Source: Castellaniella sp040276085
GTDB taxonomy: Bacteria; Pseudomonadota; Gammaproteobacteria; Burkholderiales; Burkholderiaceae_B
DNA length: 64,000 nt
Direction of reading: 5' to 3'
NCBI RefSeq assembly: GCF_040276085.1
Contig: NZ_JBELOK010000001.1
Span: 1 to 64,000, forward strand
The notes under the pieces are model-generated. The model was not told the DNA's origin, searched no databases, and saw only the letters and a program-made list of their open reading frames with translations. The stretch's first letter is position 1, and every line of letters begins with the position of its first letter. The position numbers were made by a program, and so were the translations under genes. Positions 35,507 through 43,768 of this stretch are shown piece after piece.

Positions 35507-36640
35507 TTACGGCCACACGCGGATGCAGTCGCGCCCGGCCGCCTTGGCCAGGTACATGGCCTGATCTGCCTGTGCCAGCAGGCGATCAAGGCTGACAGGC
35601 ATACCCGAAGCACAGGCGATTCCTACACTGACCGTCAGAGGGCTGGGCAGCTGGGCACTGCATGCCGCCAGGCCGGATCGAATCTTCTGCGCCCATTGTT
35701 CTGCACCCAGACGCCCCGTGTGAGGAACCAGAACGACAAACTCCTCGCCGCCCAGCCGGGCGTAAAAACCTTCATCACCAACCACCTCACGCAGCACCCG
35801 AGCAAAGCGGATCAGCACCTGGTCTCCGGTTTCATGGCCAAAGCGGTCGTTGATCAGCTTGAAATGATCGAGATCACACATCAGGGCAGCGATATCCGCG
35901 TGATGGGCACTGGCCTCTTGCAGCAGCACGGCCCCCTGATGAAACAGTGCACGGCGATTGGGTAGCGTGGTCAAGACGTCATGCAAGGCTGCGTAACGGT
36001 AGTTGTCTTCGGCCCGGGCCCGTACCGCCATCAGCACGCTGTATGAAAGACCCACGACAAAAAAGATGCCTTCAAACATCACCAGCGCAAACTCCGGCCA
36101 GTTTGCCCAGACATGATCTTGAAAGGTGCGGGGAGGGATCCGGTAGGCATAAAACAAGGCATGCAATACCAGGAACCCCAGCAAGGGTGAAATGGCTGAC
36201 TGATGTTCGCGCCACTCTGGCCAGATTTCGCGGATAGCGGCCAGCAGATACACCAGGCATAAAACCGAATACACCGCTACCCGAAGGTCGACCTCTTGCA
36301 TAAACACCGGCCATAGGCCCAGAACCGGCCAAATGGCCGGCCCCGCCAGCAAGACGGGCCATAGCACCTTGTGGCCACGAAACAGGCGCAGGCCCGTCCA
36401 GAGGCAGGCGTGAGACAAAATCAGGAGGGTGTTGGTTACAATAATCGAGAAAGCCAGATATTCTGGATGTTGGCGGGTGATCCCCAGCAAAAAGGCACTG
36501 CATGACAACCACATGCTGGCACCCACCCACCAAAGGGTTGGCTCCCGACGCCCCTGAAAAGCAGCCAGGAACATCAGCCCACCCAGTAGAAACAGGATGA
36601 AGGCCGCAACAAGCAGCAGGGTTCCGGGGTCAAAGTTCAT
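35507..36640 (-). CDS. Membrane diguanylate cyclase without I-site
   Basis: Protein of 377 residues: six or seven transmembrane helices (about 5-205) followed by a GGDEF domain (about 215-375). The active-site motif is GGEEF near residue 294 and the substrate-binding DLDHFKLINDRFGH is intact. The RxxD inhibitory site five residues before GGEEF is missing (the segment reads GDEGFYARL), so feedback by c-di-GMP through that site should not occur. It converges on ung with a 24-base gap. Confidence 0.88.
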   Translation of the reverse strand: MNFDPGTLLLVAAFILFLLGGLMFLAAFQGRREPTLWWVGASMWLSCSAFLLGITRQHPEYLAFSIIVTNTLLILSHACLWTGLRLFRGHKVLWPVLLAGPAIWPVLGLWPVFMQEVDLRVAVYSVLCLVYLLAAIREIWPEWREHQSAISPLLGFLVLHALFYAYRIPPRTFQDHVWANWPEFALVMFEGIFFVVGLSYSVLMAVRARAEDNYRYAALHDVLTTLPNRRALFHQGAVLLQEASAHHADIAALMCDLDHFKLINDRFGHETGDQVLIRFARVLREVVGDEGFYARLGGEEFVVLVPHTGRLGAEQWAQKIRSGLAACSAQLPSPLTVSVGIACASGMPVSLDRLLAQADQAMYLAKAAGRDCIRVWP

Positions 36641-36797
36641 GATTAAAACAAAGCCCGCATTGCATCACTGAATAATTTTGAAATACGTGGTAACCGTTAT
36701 GATATCGGTTCGCCGCTTGGCCGTCCCCTCTTAAACGGATTGATTTCTGAGTGTTATCCCCAAGCCCGAGACTCAAAACCTCAGGCCCCGGCAACTG

Positions 36798-37541
36798 ATG
36801 CAGAGCAAACCGTATCTCCCAAAACGTATGGCTTCACCTCCACCTGCGCCCTCTTCCTTGTCTGTCACCAGCCTCACCACTCCGGTGGCAATGGGCTATG
36901 TACCGTTGGGTGCCGTGTTTGGATTTCTGTTTGTCCAGGCGGGCGGGCCGGCCTGGCTGGCCATTGCATCCAGCGTGCTGATCTATGCCGGCGCAGCGCA
37001 ATTCATGATGGTACCGATGCTGGCCGCCGGCCTGCCCTTAAGCACCATCGCGCTGGCCACCCTGGTGCTTAACCTGCGCCACGTGTTTTACGGGCTGTCG
37101 CTGCTCAATCACATGCCCGCTTCGCGTCTGCAGCGCTGGTACAGTATTTTTGCGCTCACGGACGAGACCTACTCGGTGCTGACAGCATTGCCAGAGCCCC
37201 AACGGGCTCGGCGCATGGCGCTGGTGTGCGCGCTCAACCATGGATGGTGGATCCTGGGCACTACGGTGGGCGCCATCCTAGGCGCACGCGGGCAACTGGG
37301 GTTGGAAGGCCTGGATTTTGCCCTGGCGGCCCTGTTTGCCGTCTTGGCAGTCGAACAATGGCGCACGCGCCGGGACATCATCCCCTTATGGACGGCACTG
37401 GGGGCATACGGCATTGCCTGGCTGCTGATGCCCGCACAAGCGCTGGCCGTGGCCATTGCCCTGAGCCTGATCGTGGCCGTTTGGCGCCGGCCGCGCACAG
37501 CAACACCGTCTACGCATCCTTCAGGCAATTCTCATGGCTGA
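36798..37541 (+). CDS. azlC: AzlC-family branched-chain amino acid exporter, large subunit
   Basis: Membrane protein of 247 residues of the AzlC/YgaZ family. GYVPLGAVFGFLFVQAG, SSVLIYAGAAQFMMV and the Asn-Arg-His block LVLNLRHVFYGLSL are the family signatures. With its small partner it exports valine, leucine, isoleucine or methionine, or imports analogues such as azaleucine. The first ATG at 36798 or the one at 36828 could be used. It overlaps azlD by eight bases. Confidence 0.9.
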   Translation: MQSKPYLPKRMASPPPAPSSLSVTSLTTPVAMGYVPLGAVFGFLFVQAGGPAWLAIASSVLIYAGAAQFMMVPMLAAGLPLSTIALATLVLNLRHVFYGLSLLNHMPASRLQRWYSIFALTDETYSVLTALPEPQRARRMALVCALNHGWWILGTTVGAILGARGQLGLEGLDFALAALFAVLAVEQWRTRRDIIPLWTALGAYGIAWLLMPAQALAVAIALSLIVAVWRRPRTATPSTHPSGNSHG

Positions 37542-37860
37542 TACGGTTTACGTTGTCCTGGCGATTGTGGCCATGGCAGCCATCACAGTGGGCCTGCGCG
37601 CCCTGCCGTTTATCGGAGGCCAATGGCTGCGGCGTCAGCCCTGGGTACACAAGCTGGGCAATACGCTGCCACTCTCCATCATGGCCCTGCTGTTGCTGGA
37701 CACCATGGTCGGCCAGGCGCGTCATAATCCCGCAGGGCCCTGGCCCTGGCAAGAAGCTTGTGCGGTGCTGGTGGTGATCATCCTGCAGTGGCGTGCCCGG
37801 CACGCCCTGACCAGCATTGCGGCAGGCACCGCCGCCTATATGGTGTTGCGCGCACTGTAA
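37534..37860 (+). CDS. azlD: AzlD-family exporter small subunit
   Basis: Protein of 108 residues with four hydrophobic segments. The motifs TVGLRALPF and LGNTLPLSIMALLLLDTM are typical of AzlD/YgaH. It begins inside azlC, so the two subunits are coupled. Confidence 0.9.
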   Translation: MADTVYVVLAIVAMAAITVGLRALPFIGGQWLRRQPWVHKLGNTLPLSIMALLLLDTMVGQARHNPAGPWPWQEACAVLVVIILQWRARHALTSIAAGTAAYMVLRAL

Positions 37861-37948
37861 TCGCACGTTGTTGCGGCCCTAACAAGATCTCTGCCAATCC
37901 CTGCACATCGATACAATCCAGGAATCACTGTTTTTCAAGGATGCTTTT

Positions 37949-38431
37949 ATGCCCAGCTTTGATGTTGTCTCCGAAGTAGACACACACGAACTCACCAACG
38001 CGGTGGATCAGGCCAATCGTGAACTCTCTACCCGCTTCGATTTCAAGGGCACGGATGCACGCTTTGAACTGGACGGATACGTGGTGTCGCAATCGGCCCC
38101 CAGTGCTTTCCAGCTTAAGCAGATGCTGGATATCCTGCGCGGCCGGCTGTCGGCCCGTGGTATTGATGTGCGCTGCATGGAACCCGCCGATCCCCTCGAA
38201 AACCTGGGTGGCGCCCGGCAAAAGGTCACCATTCGCCAGGGGATCGAGCAAGCCACCGCAAAAAAACTGATTGCAGCCATCAAGCAGGCCAAGCTCAAGG
38301 TCGAGTCACAGATCAACGGCGACAAGCTGCGGATTTCCGGCAAAAAGCGTGACGATCTTCAGCAGGTGATCGCCCTGCTGCGCAAGACCGACGTCGACCT
38401 CCCACTGCAATATCAAAACTTTCGTGACTGA
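37949..38431 (+). CDS. yajQ: YajQ-family c-di-GMP/nucleotide-binding protein
   Basis: Cytosolic protein of 160 residues in two ferredoxin-like domains. MPSFDVVSEVD, STRFDFKGTDA and the C-terminal DVDLPLQYQNFRD are nearly invariant in the family. Homologues in Xanthomonas and Pseudomonas bind c-di-GMP and adjust transcription factors. Its nearness to three c-di-GMP turnover genes is suggestive but it is not in an operon with them. Confidence 0.95.
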   Translation: MPSFDVVSEVDTHELTNAVDQANRELSTRFDFKGTDARFELDGYVVSQSAPSAFQLKQMLDILRGRLSARGIDVRCMEPADPLENLGGARQKVTIRQGIEQATAKKLIAAIKQAKLKVESQINGDKLRISGKKRDDLQQVIALLRKTDVDLPLQYQNFRD

Positions 38432-38587
38432 ACCGTCGCCTTGCTGCCCGGCACCCGCAAGATAACCCCGGTGCCATCCGCAGCAAGCGCACCCATTGGC
38501 TGTCATCGACCTATACTGTTTCTGGAGGTTCCGCCCAGTACGACGAGAACACAGACTGTGATCGACCTTATCGACAAGAGGCAAGCC

Positions 38588-39298
38588 ATGACGACCTACG
38601 ACGTCAAGTTGCTCGGCAAAAAAGAGATTGCTGAGGGCACAATGGAATTCACGCTCGAAAAACCCGCGGGGCTAGAGATCCGCGCCGGGCAGTTTTGTGA
38701 CGTTAAACTCCCCAGTGCGGATGACACCCCAAAACAAGACCGCATCCACGGGTTTTCGTTTGTGAATGCCGCCTACGAGCCCCACATCGTGGTGGCCACC
38801 CGGATGCGGGGCACCCCGTTTAAAAATGCATTCAAGGCCACCCCGGACGGCACACCGCTTAAGCTGATTGCGCCCTTTGGCGATTTCACCCTGCACAAAG
38901 TCCAAACCGTACCCGCCGTCTTTATCATTGGCGGCATCGGCATCACGCCGGTACGCAGCATGATCGTGCAGGCCCTGCACGATCACACAGAGCAGGCACT
39001 GACACTGATCTATGCCAACCGCACCCCGGCACAAGCCGCCTATACGCAAGAGCTTCAGCAACTGGCACAGGCACACAAGAATTTCAGTTTTGTGCCGGTG
39101 TACACCCAAGCCTCCACAGAAGCGGCCGAGCACGGCCATGTCGACGCCACGCTGATTCGCAAACATGTGCCGGATCTCCACTCCCCACGGTTTTATCTGG
39201 CCGGGCCGGAAGGGATGGTCAAGGCCATGCGGGCGCTGCTCATCGAGCTGGGCACCGACGAAGACAATATCCGGACAGAAGAATTTGAGGGTTACTAA
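38588..39298 (+). CDS. FAD/NAD(P)H oxidoreductase of the ferredoxin reductase type
   Basis: Protein of 236 residues with an FAD-binding barrel (about 1-100; GQFCDVKLP and the FAD segment HGFSFVN) and an NAD(P) domain (about 105-236; IIGGIGITPVRSM and FYLAGPEGMV). It ends EEFEGY, as in stand-alone reductases that lack a C-terminal [2Fe-2S] domain, so it needs a separate electron partner. The start is the ATG at 38588, behind AGAGG. Its stop overlaps the next ATG by one base. It is first in an uncharacterised three-gene unit. Confidence 0.85.
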   Translation: MTTYDVKLLGKKEIAEGTMEFTLEKPAGLEIRAGQFCDVKLPSADDTPKQDRIHGFSFVNAAYEPHIVVATRMRGTPFKNAFKATPDGTPLKLIAPFGDFTLHKVQTVPAVFIIGGIGITPVRSMIVQALHDHTEQALTLIYANRTPAQAAYTQELQQLAQAHKNFSFVPVYTQASTEAAEHGHVDATLIRKHVPDLHSPRFYLAGPEGMVKAMRALLIELGTDEDNIRTEEFEGY

Positions 39299-39936
39299 TG
39301 GCGGACACACTGGCTCCTATCGATTTTTATTTCGATTTCTCATCGCCGTACGGCTACTTTGCCAGCACGCAAATAGAGGCTCTTGCACAAGACCTGAAAC
39401 GCTCGGTGCACTGGCATCCCGTGCTGCTGGGCCCCATGTTCAAGGCGATGGGCTCGGCGCCACTGGTGCAGATTCCCCTAAAAGGCGAGTACTCGCGACG
39501 CGACATGCACCGAACCGCACGCCTACATCAAATCCCGTTTCAGTTGCCCAGCCCGTTTCCGGTTACCACCGTGGCGGCGGCACGCATCATGCTGCATCTG
39601 CAGCAATCCGATCCACAACTGGCCGTCCGCTACGCACACCGGGTATTTCAGGCGTACTACACCCAGGGTGTCAACATCAGTGACGCCAACTGCGCCTTGC
39701 AACTGGCGGCCGATCTCGGCGAGGACACCACGCCTATCGCCAACGCAATCGCCACGGACACCATCAAGGCCTTGCTGCGGCAATCCAACGAGGCTGCAAT
39801 GGCCCGCGGGGTCTTTGGCTCACCCTTCATCATCATCGACGACGAGCCTTTCTGGGGGTTCGATCACTTTGACATAATCCGGCGCTGGACGGCCACCAAT
39901 ACCGCAACAAGCGCTTCCGCCGGAGGCGCGGCATGA
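39298..39936 (+). CDS. 2-hydroxychromene-2-carboxylate isomerase-like DsbA-fold protein
   Basis: Protein of 212 residues of the kappa-GST/HCCA isomerase family. The N-terminal DFYFDFSSPYGYF has the conserved serine in place of the DsbA active cysteine, and the C-terminal GVFGSPFIIIDDEPFWGFD is typical. The reference enzyme uses glutathione to isomerise a naphthalene-breakdown intermediate. Here there are no aromatic-catabolism genes nearby, so the true substrate is unknown. It overlaps its neighbours by one and four bases, so it is strictly coupled to the reductase and amidotransferase. Confidence 0.87.
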   Translation: MADTLAPIDFYFDFSSPYGYFASTQIEALAQDLKRSVHWHPVLLGPMFKAMGSAPLVQIPLKGEYSRRDMHRTARLHQIPFQLPSPFPVTTVAAARIMLHLQQSDPQLAVRYAHRVFQAYYTQGVNISDANCALQLAADLGEDTTPIANAIATDTIKALLRQSNEAAMARGVFGSPFIIIDDEPFWGFDHFDIIRRWTATNTATSASAGGAA

Positions 39937-40658
39937 ATATCGGCATCCTGCAATGTGATGACGTTGCCCCCGAACTCCAGCCACGGCATGGCAACTACCC
40001 GGACATGATCCAGACCCTGCTGCTGGCGGCAGACCCCAGGACACGCTTCACGGTATATGCCTGCCACCAAGGAGAAACCCCCTCCTCCACAGACGCACAC
40101 GATGGCTGGATCACCACTGGCTCGAAATGCAGCGCCAACGACGACTTCGACTGGATCCGCACCTTATCGGGCTTTATCCGCCTGCTTTGGCAGGCAGACA
40201 AACCGCTAGTAGGTATCTGCTTTGGCCACCAGTTGATGGCCCGCAGCATGGGCGGGCAAGTGGTGCGCAGCCCCATGGGTTGGGGCTTGGGTGTCTACGC
40301 CACCACGGTGCAAGAGAAACAACCCTGGATGAGCCCCTGGTACTCAGAAGATCTGCAGTTGCTGGCCAGCCACCAGGATCAGGTGTCCGAGCTACCGCCG
40401 GGGGGCCAGATACTGGTGGGCAGCAGCTTTTGTCCGATGTACATGATGCAGATTGGCCGGCACTTTCTGGGCATCCAGGGCCACCCCGAATTCACCCGTG
40501 CCTATGTGTCTGATCTGGTCAATTTCAGGCGCGACCGCATCGGCGCCGAACGCGTGCTGGCGGCACGGCACAGCCTGCAACTGGCCGTACACGACCAACT
40601 GCTGGCGCACTGGATCCTCAACTTTATTGCCCGGGCAAAATCAGGACAGCAAGGCTAG
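39933..40658 (+). CDS. Stand-alone class I glutamine amidotransferase
   Basis: Protein of 241 residues with the GATase triad visible: nucleophile C96 in VGICFGHQLM, and H184 with E186 in IQGHPEF. No synthetase domain follows, so it acts as a free hydrolase or with an unknown partner; relatives degrade gamma-glutamyl compounds or are labelled GMP-synthase-like. The ATG overlaps the preceding stop (ATGA). Its 3' end overlaps ligA by 18 bases on the other strand. Confidence 0.85.
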   Translation: MNIGILQCDDVAPELQPRHGNYPDMIQTLLLAADPRTRFTVYACHQGETPSSTDAHDGWITTGSKCSANDDFDWIRTLSGFIRLLWQADKPLVGICFGHQLMARSMGGQVVRSPMGWGLGVYATTVQEKQPWMSPWYSEDLQLLASHQDQVSELPPGGQILVGSSFCPMYMMQIGRHFLGIQGHPEFTRAYVSDLVNFRRDRIGAERVLAARHSLQLAVHDQLLAHWILNFIARAKSGQQG

Positions 40659-42755
40659 CAAGGCCGCTTCATCAATCACGGGCACACCCAGTGATTTAGC
40701 CTTCGCCAGCTTGCTGCCGGCGTCCTCGCCAGCCACCACCCATGCAGTTTTGCCGGACACCGAGCCGCTTACCTTGCCGCCTGCCGCCAGGATTTTTTGC
40801 GTGGCTTCGTCGCGGCTGAGCGTGGGTAATGTACCTGTAAGCACCAGCGTTTTGCCGGCTAGTGCGTGGGCGCCTGCCGGCGCTACCTCTTGCTGCGGCT
40901 CTACCCCGGCTGCCTGCAGGGCAGCCAGCACATCCCGGTTGTGCGCTTCAGCAAAAAAACGGTTGACCGATGCCGCAACCACAGGCCCGACATCGGGCAC
41001 TTGCAACAGCGCATCCTCATCGGCCTGAACCACTCCCTGCAGGCTGCCAAAATAGCGGGCGAGGTCTCGGGCAGTGGTTTCACCCACATGGCGGATACCC
41101 AGTGCATACAACAGACGCGACAGAGGCGGGCGCCGGCTGCCATCTATGGCCTGGACAAGGTTTTCGGCGGATTTCATACCCATGCGCGGGTAAGTGGAGA
41201 GTTCAAGCGCCGTGAGCGTGTAGAGATCGGCCAAGGTATGCACGCGGCCACCATCCACCAGTTGCTCGATAAGCTTGTCTCCCAGACCATCAATATCCAG
41301 GGCCTTGCGGCTGGCCGCATGCCACAGGGTTTGCTTGCGTTGCGCCGGGCAAAACAGACCGCCGGTGCAACGCGTAATGGCTTCGCCTTCAGGCCGCTCG
41401 ACGGCCGAGCCGCACTCGGGGCACACGGGGCACAAGGCCAGCAGATCAAACACCGGCGCATCGGCCGGACGCAGATCCAGCACCGGGCCGACCACTTCGG
41501 GGATCACATCGCCTGCCCGCCGCACAATGACGGTGTCACCAATGCGGATATCCTTGCGGCGAATTTCGTCTTCGTTGTGCAAGGTGGCATTGGTAACCGT
41601 CACGCCACCCACAAATACGGGTTGCAGCCGTGCCACAGGGGTTAGCGCCCCGGTGCGCCCAACCTGCACGTCAATACCCAGCAGGCGCGTGGTTTCTTCT
41701 TGTGCCGGAAACTTGTGGGCAATGGCAAAGCGCGGTGCACGTGCCACAAACCCCAGCACAGTCTGCGCACGCAGATAATTGACTTTGTAGACCACTCCAT
41801 CGATGTCGTAGGGCAACTGGCTGCGGTTTGCACCCACTGCTTCATAGAACTGCAGCAATTGGCCCGCCCCCCGGCAACACTGGCGGCCCGGGCTGACGGC
41901 GAAGCCAAACTGGCCAAGCCAGTCCAGCATCGCCGCATGCGTGTCATGAGGCTGGAGATCGCGGCCGGCCTCATCTCGGATTTGCCCCCAGCCATAAGCG
42001 TAGAAACGCAAGGGGCGCTGGGCGGTAATCCGGGGATCGAGCTGCCGCAAGCTGCCGGCAGCTGCGTTTCTCGGATTGACAAAGGCTTTGTCGCCACGGG
42101 CCTGTTGCTGCTGGTTCAGTCGTTCAAAGTCGGCCCGGTTCATCAACACTTCGCCCCGCACTTCCACCACGGCCGGCACTTCGGTACCACGCAAGCGCAG
42201 CGGCACAGACCGCAAGGTGCGGATATTGGATGTGATGTCTTCGCCACTGGAGCCATCGCCCCGGGTAGCCGCCTGCACCAGCAAACCGGCCTCATAGCGC
42301 AGGTTGACCGCCAAGCCATCAAATTTGTACTCAGCCATGTACTCCACAAGGGATACATCCGGCACGGCGGCAGCATTTGAATCTGAAAACAGGCTGGCCT
42401 GTGTAGTGGCCGACGCACCGGCCGCCAGCAAGCCCGCCTCTATCAGGGTTGTGCGCACACGCTCGTCAAAGGCCTCGATGTCTGCTGCTTCGAAGGCATT
42501 GCCCAGCGACAACATTCGCACGGCATGACGCACAGGGGCAAAATGCCCGGATGGCGCGGCGCCCACCCGTTGAGTTGGGGAATCTGGAGTAATCCATTGA
42601 GGGTGCTGGGTTTCAATCGCCTGCAGCTCAGTCATCAGGCGATCATATTGGGCGTCCGATAAGCTGGGGCTGTCTTGAACGTAATATTGATGGTTGGCCG
42701 AGCGAATGTCTTCCCGCAGCTGTTGCAGCCGCTCAAAAAGTGGATCCAGGCTCAC
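40641..42755 (-). CDS. ligA: NAD-dependent DNA ligase LigA
   Basis: Replicative ligase of 704 residues: Ia domain, adenylation domain with the nucleophile K144 in EYKFDGLAV, OB fold, a Cys4 zinc finger (CPVCPECG and later CTGGLFCP), helix-hairpin-helix repeats and a C-terminal BRCT domain (about 625-704). The lysine is about 29 residues later than K115 of E. coli because of an insertion around residues 108-136 that is rich in Ala and Ser. It overlaps zipA by four bases; smc-zipA-ligA form one operon. Confidence 0.97.
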   Translation of the reverse strand: MSLDPLFERLQQLREDIRSANHQYYVQDSPSLSDAQYDRLMTELQAIETQHPQWITPDSPTQRVGAAPSGHFAPVRHAVRMLSLGNAFEAADIEAFDERVRTTLIEAGLLAAGASATTQASLFSDSNAAAVPDVSLVEYMAEYKFDGLAVNLRYEAGLLVQAATRGDGSSGEDITSNIRTLRSVPLRLRGTEVPAVVEVRGEVLMNRADFERLNQQQQARGDKAFVNPRNAAAGSLRQLDPRITAQRPLRFYAYGWGQIRDEAGRDLQPHDTHAAMLDWLGQFGFAVSPGRQCCRGAGQLLQFYEAVGANRSQLPYDIDGVVYKVNYLRAQTVLGFVARAPRFAIAHKFPAQEETTRLLGIDVQVGRTGALTPVARLQPVFVGGVTVTNATLHNEDEIRRKDIRIGDTVIVRRAGDVIPEVVGPVLDLRPADAPVFDLLALCPVCPECGSAVERPEGEAITRCTGGLFCPAQRKQTLWHAASRKALDIDGLGDKLIEQLVDGGRVHTLADLYTLTALELSTYPRMGMKSAENLVQAIDGSRRPPLSRLLYALGIRHVGETTARDLARYFGSLQGVVQADEDALLQVPDVGPVVAASVNRFFAEAHNRDVLAALQAAGVEPQQEVAPAGAHALAGKTLVLTGTLPTLSRDEATQKILAAGGKVSGSVSGKTAWVVAGEDAGSKLAKAKSLGVPVIDEAALLALLS

Positions 42756-43750
42756 GAAAATACTCGGGCGGTGCGCTCGGTGCCTGCCAGAAACCCGGCT
42801 TGATCCAGTTGGTCGTAGAGCGAGCTGATTTGCTGGTCGATGGGCGGCGCGGAGGCATCCTGAAACGTGCGGCCCTGATCATCCAGCACATGGGCATCCA
42901 GACGCTGCGCGAGATCGCGCCCTACCGCCACCATCCGGCTGAAGGCCTGATCATCGGGGATGCTGTTGGGGACATCCAGCACGAGATCAATCCGGTGAAT
43001 CCCGGCATCGGATGCGGGTTGCTCGATTTGCAGCACAAAGCGCGGCAAGCCATTTTCGGCCATCCAGGCCCACAGCCCGCGCGACGGCACAAAGCCAGCC
43101 TCGGCGGCCGCATCAGCCACTGCTTGCGGCGATTGCGGCGCCGACAGCTGCAAAATCAATCCTACCTGGGCGTCCATCGGGGCACAGCGCGCATCAAGAT
43201 CCACCGCCTGCCGCAGCACGGCTTCTTGCTCGGGGGCTTCGATCTGCCCATCAAACCGCTCGGCGACATTTTGCGCAAGCGTCCAGAGGTTGGACCATTC
43301 GATTGCGGTCAGTGGGCCCGAACGGTTGGCCACCACCACGGCCAGCTGCAGGGCGACATAGGATTCGTCGGGATGAATCACCATGCGATGACCACCGCCT
43401 TCGCGCTGCGCAAAGACGCGCACAGGCTTTTTACCAGCACGGGTAATGGACGGAGCCACCTGTGTCAGGGAGTCTCCGGCAACCGGGTGGGCAAAAGCGA
43501 TATCGATGACGGCCTCGCAAGTGGCATCGATGTCGGACAGATCGTCGGCAGCAGCCGAAGCAGGTTCGGCATCGAACAGCCCCGGCTCGCGGCGCGAAGG
43601 CGCATCCTGCAGCAGGATATCGTGATCAGTCTCGGGCACAGTGGCACGCATGCTGCGTCGAGCCCGCCATTCTTGCCAGCCGTTATACAGCAGCACGATC
43701 ACGATCAGAGCCGCGCCAATAGAAATCAGTAATACCTGCAAATCACTCAT
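42752..43750 (-). CDS. zipA: ZipA-like cell division protein
   Basis: Protein of 332 residues with one N-terminal transmembrane helix (LLISIGAALIVIVLLY), a hydrophilic linker to about residue 130 and a C-terminal domain of the FtsZ-binding ZipA type (about 190-320). ZipA ties FtsZ to the inner membrane. Sequence match is looser than in gammaproteobacteria, but position between smc and ligA is standard for betaproteobacteria. A 4-base overlap with ligA couples them. Confidence 0.82.
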   Translation of the reverse strand: MSDLQVLLISIGAALIVIVLLYNGWQEWRARRSMRATVPETDHDILLQDAPSRREPGLFDAEPASAAADDLSDIDATCEAVIDIAFAHPVAGDSLTQVAPSITRAGKKPVRVFAQREGGGHRMVIHPDESYVALQLAVVVANRSGPLTAIEWSNLWTLAQNVAERFDGQIEAPEQEAVLRQAVDLDARCAPMDAQVGLILQLSAPQSPQAVADAAAEAGFVPSRGLWAWMAENGLPRFVLQIEQPASDAGIHRIDLVLDVPNSIPDDQAFSRMVAVGRDLAQRLDAHVLDDQGRTFQDASAPPIDQQISSLYDQLDQAGFLAGTERTARVFS

Positions 43751-43768
43751 AAAGACCTCATTCTGTGC

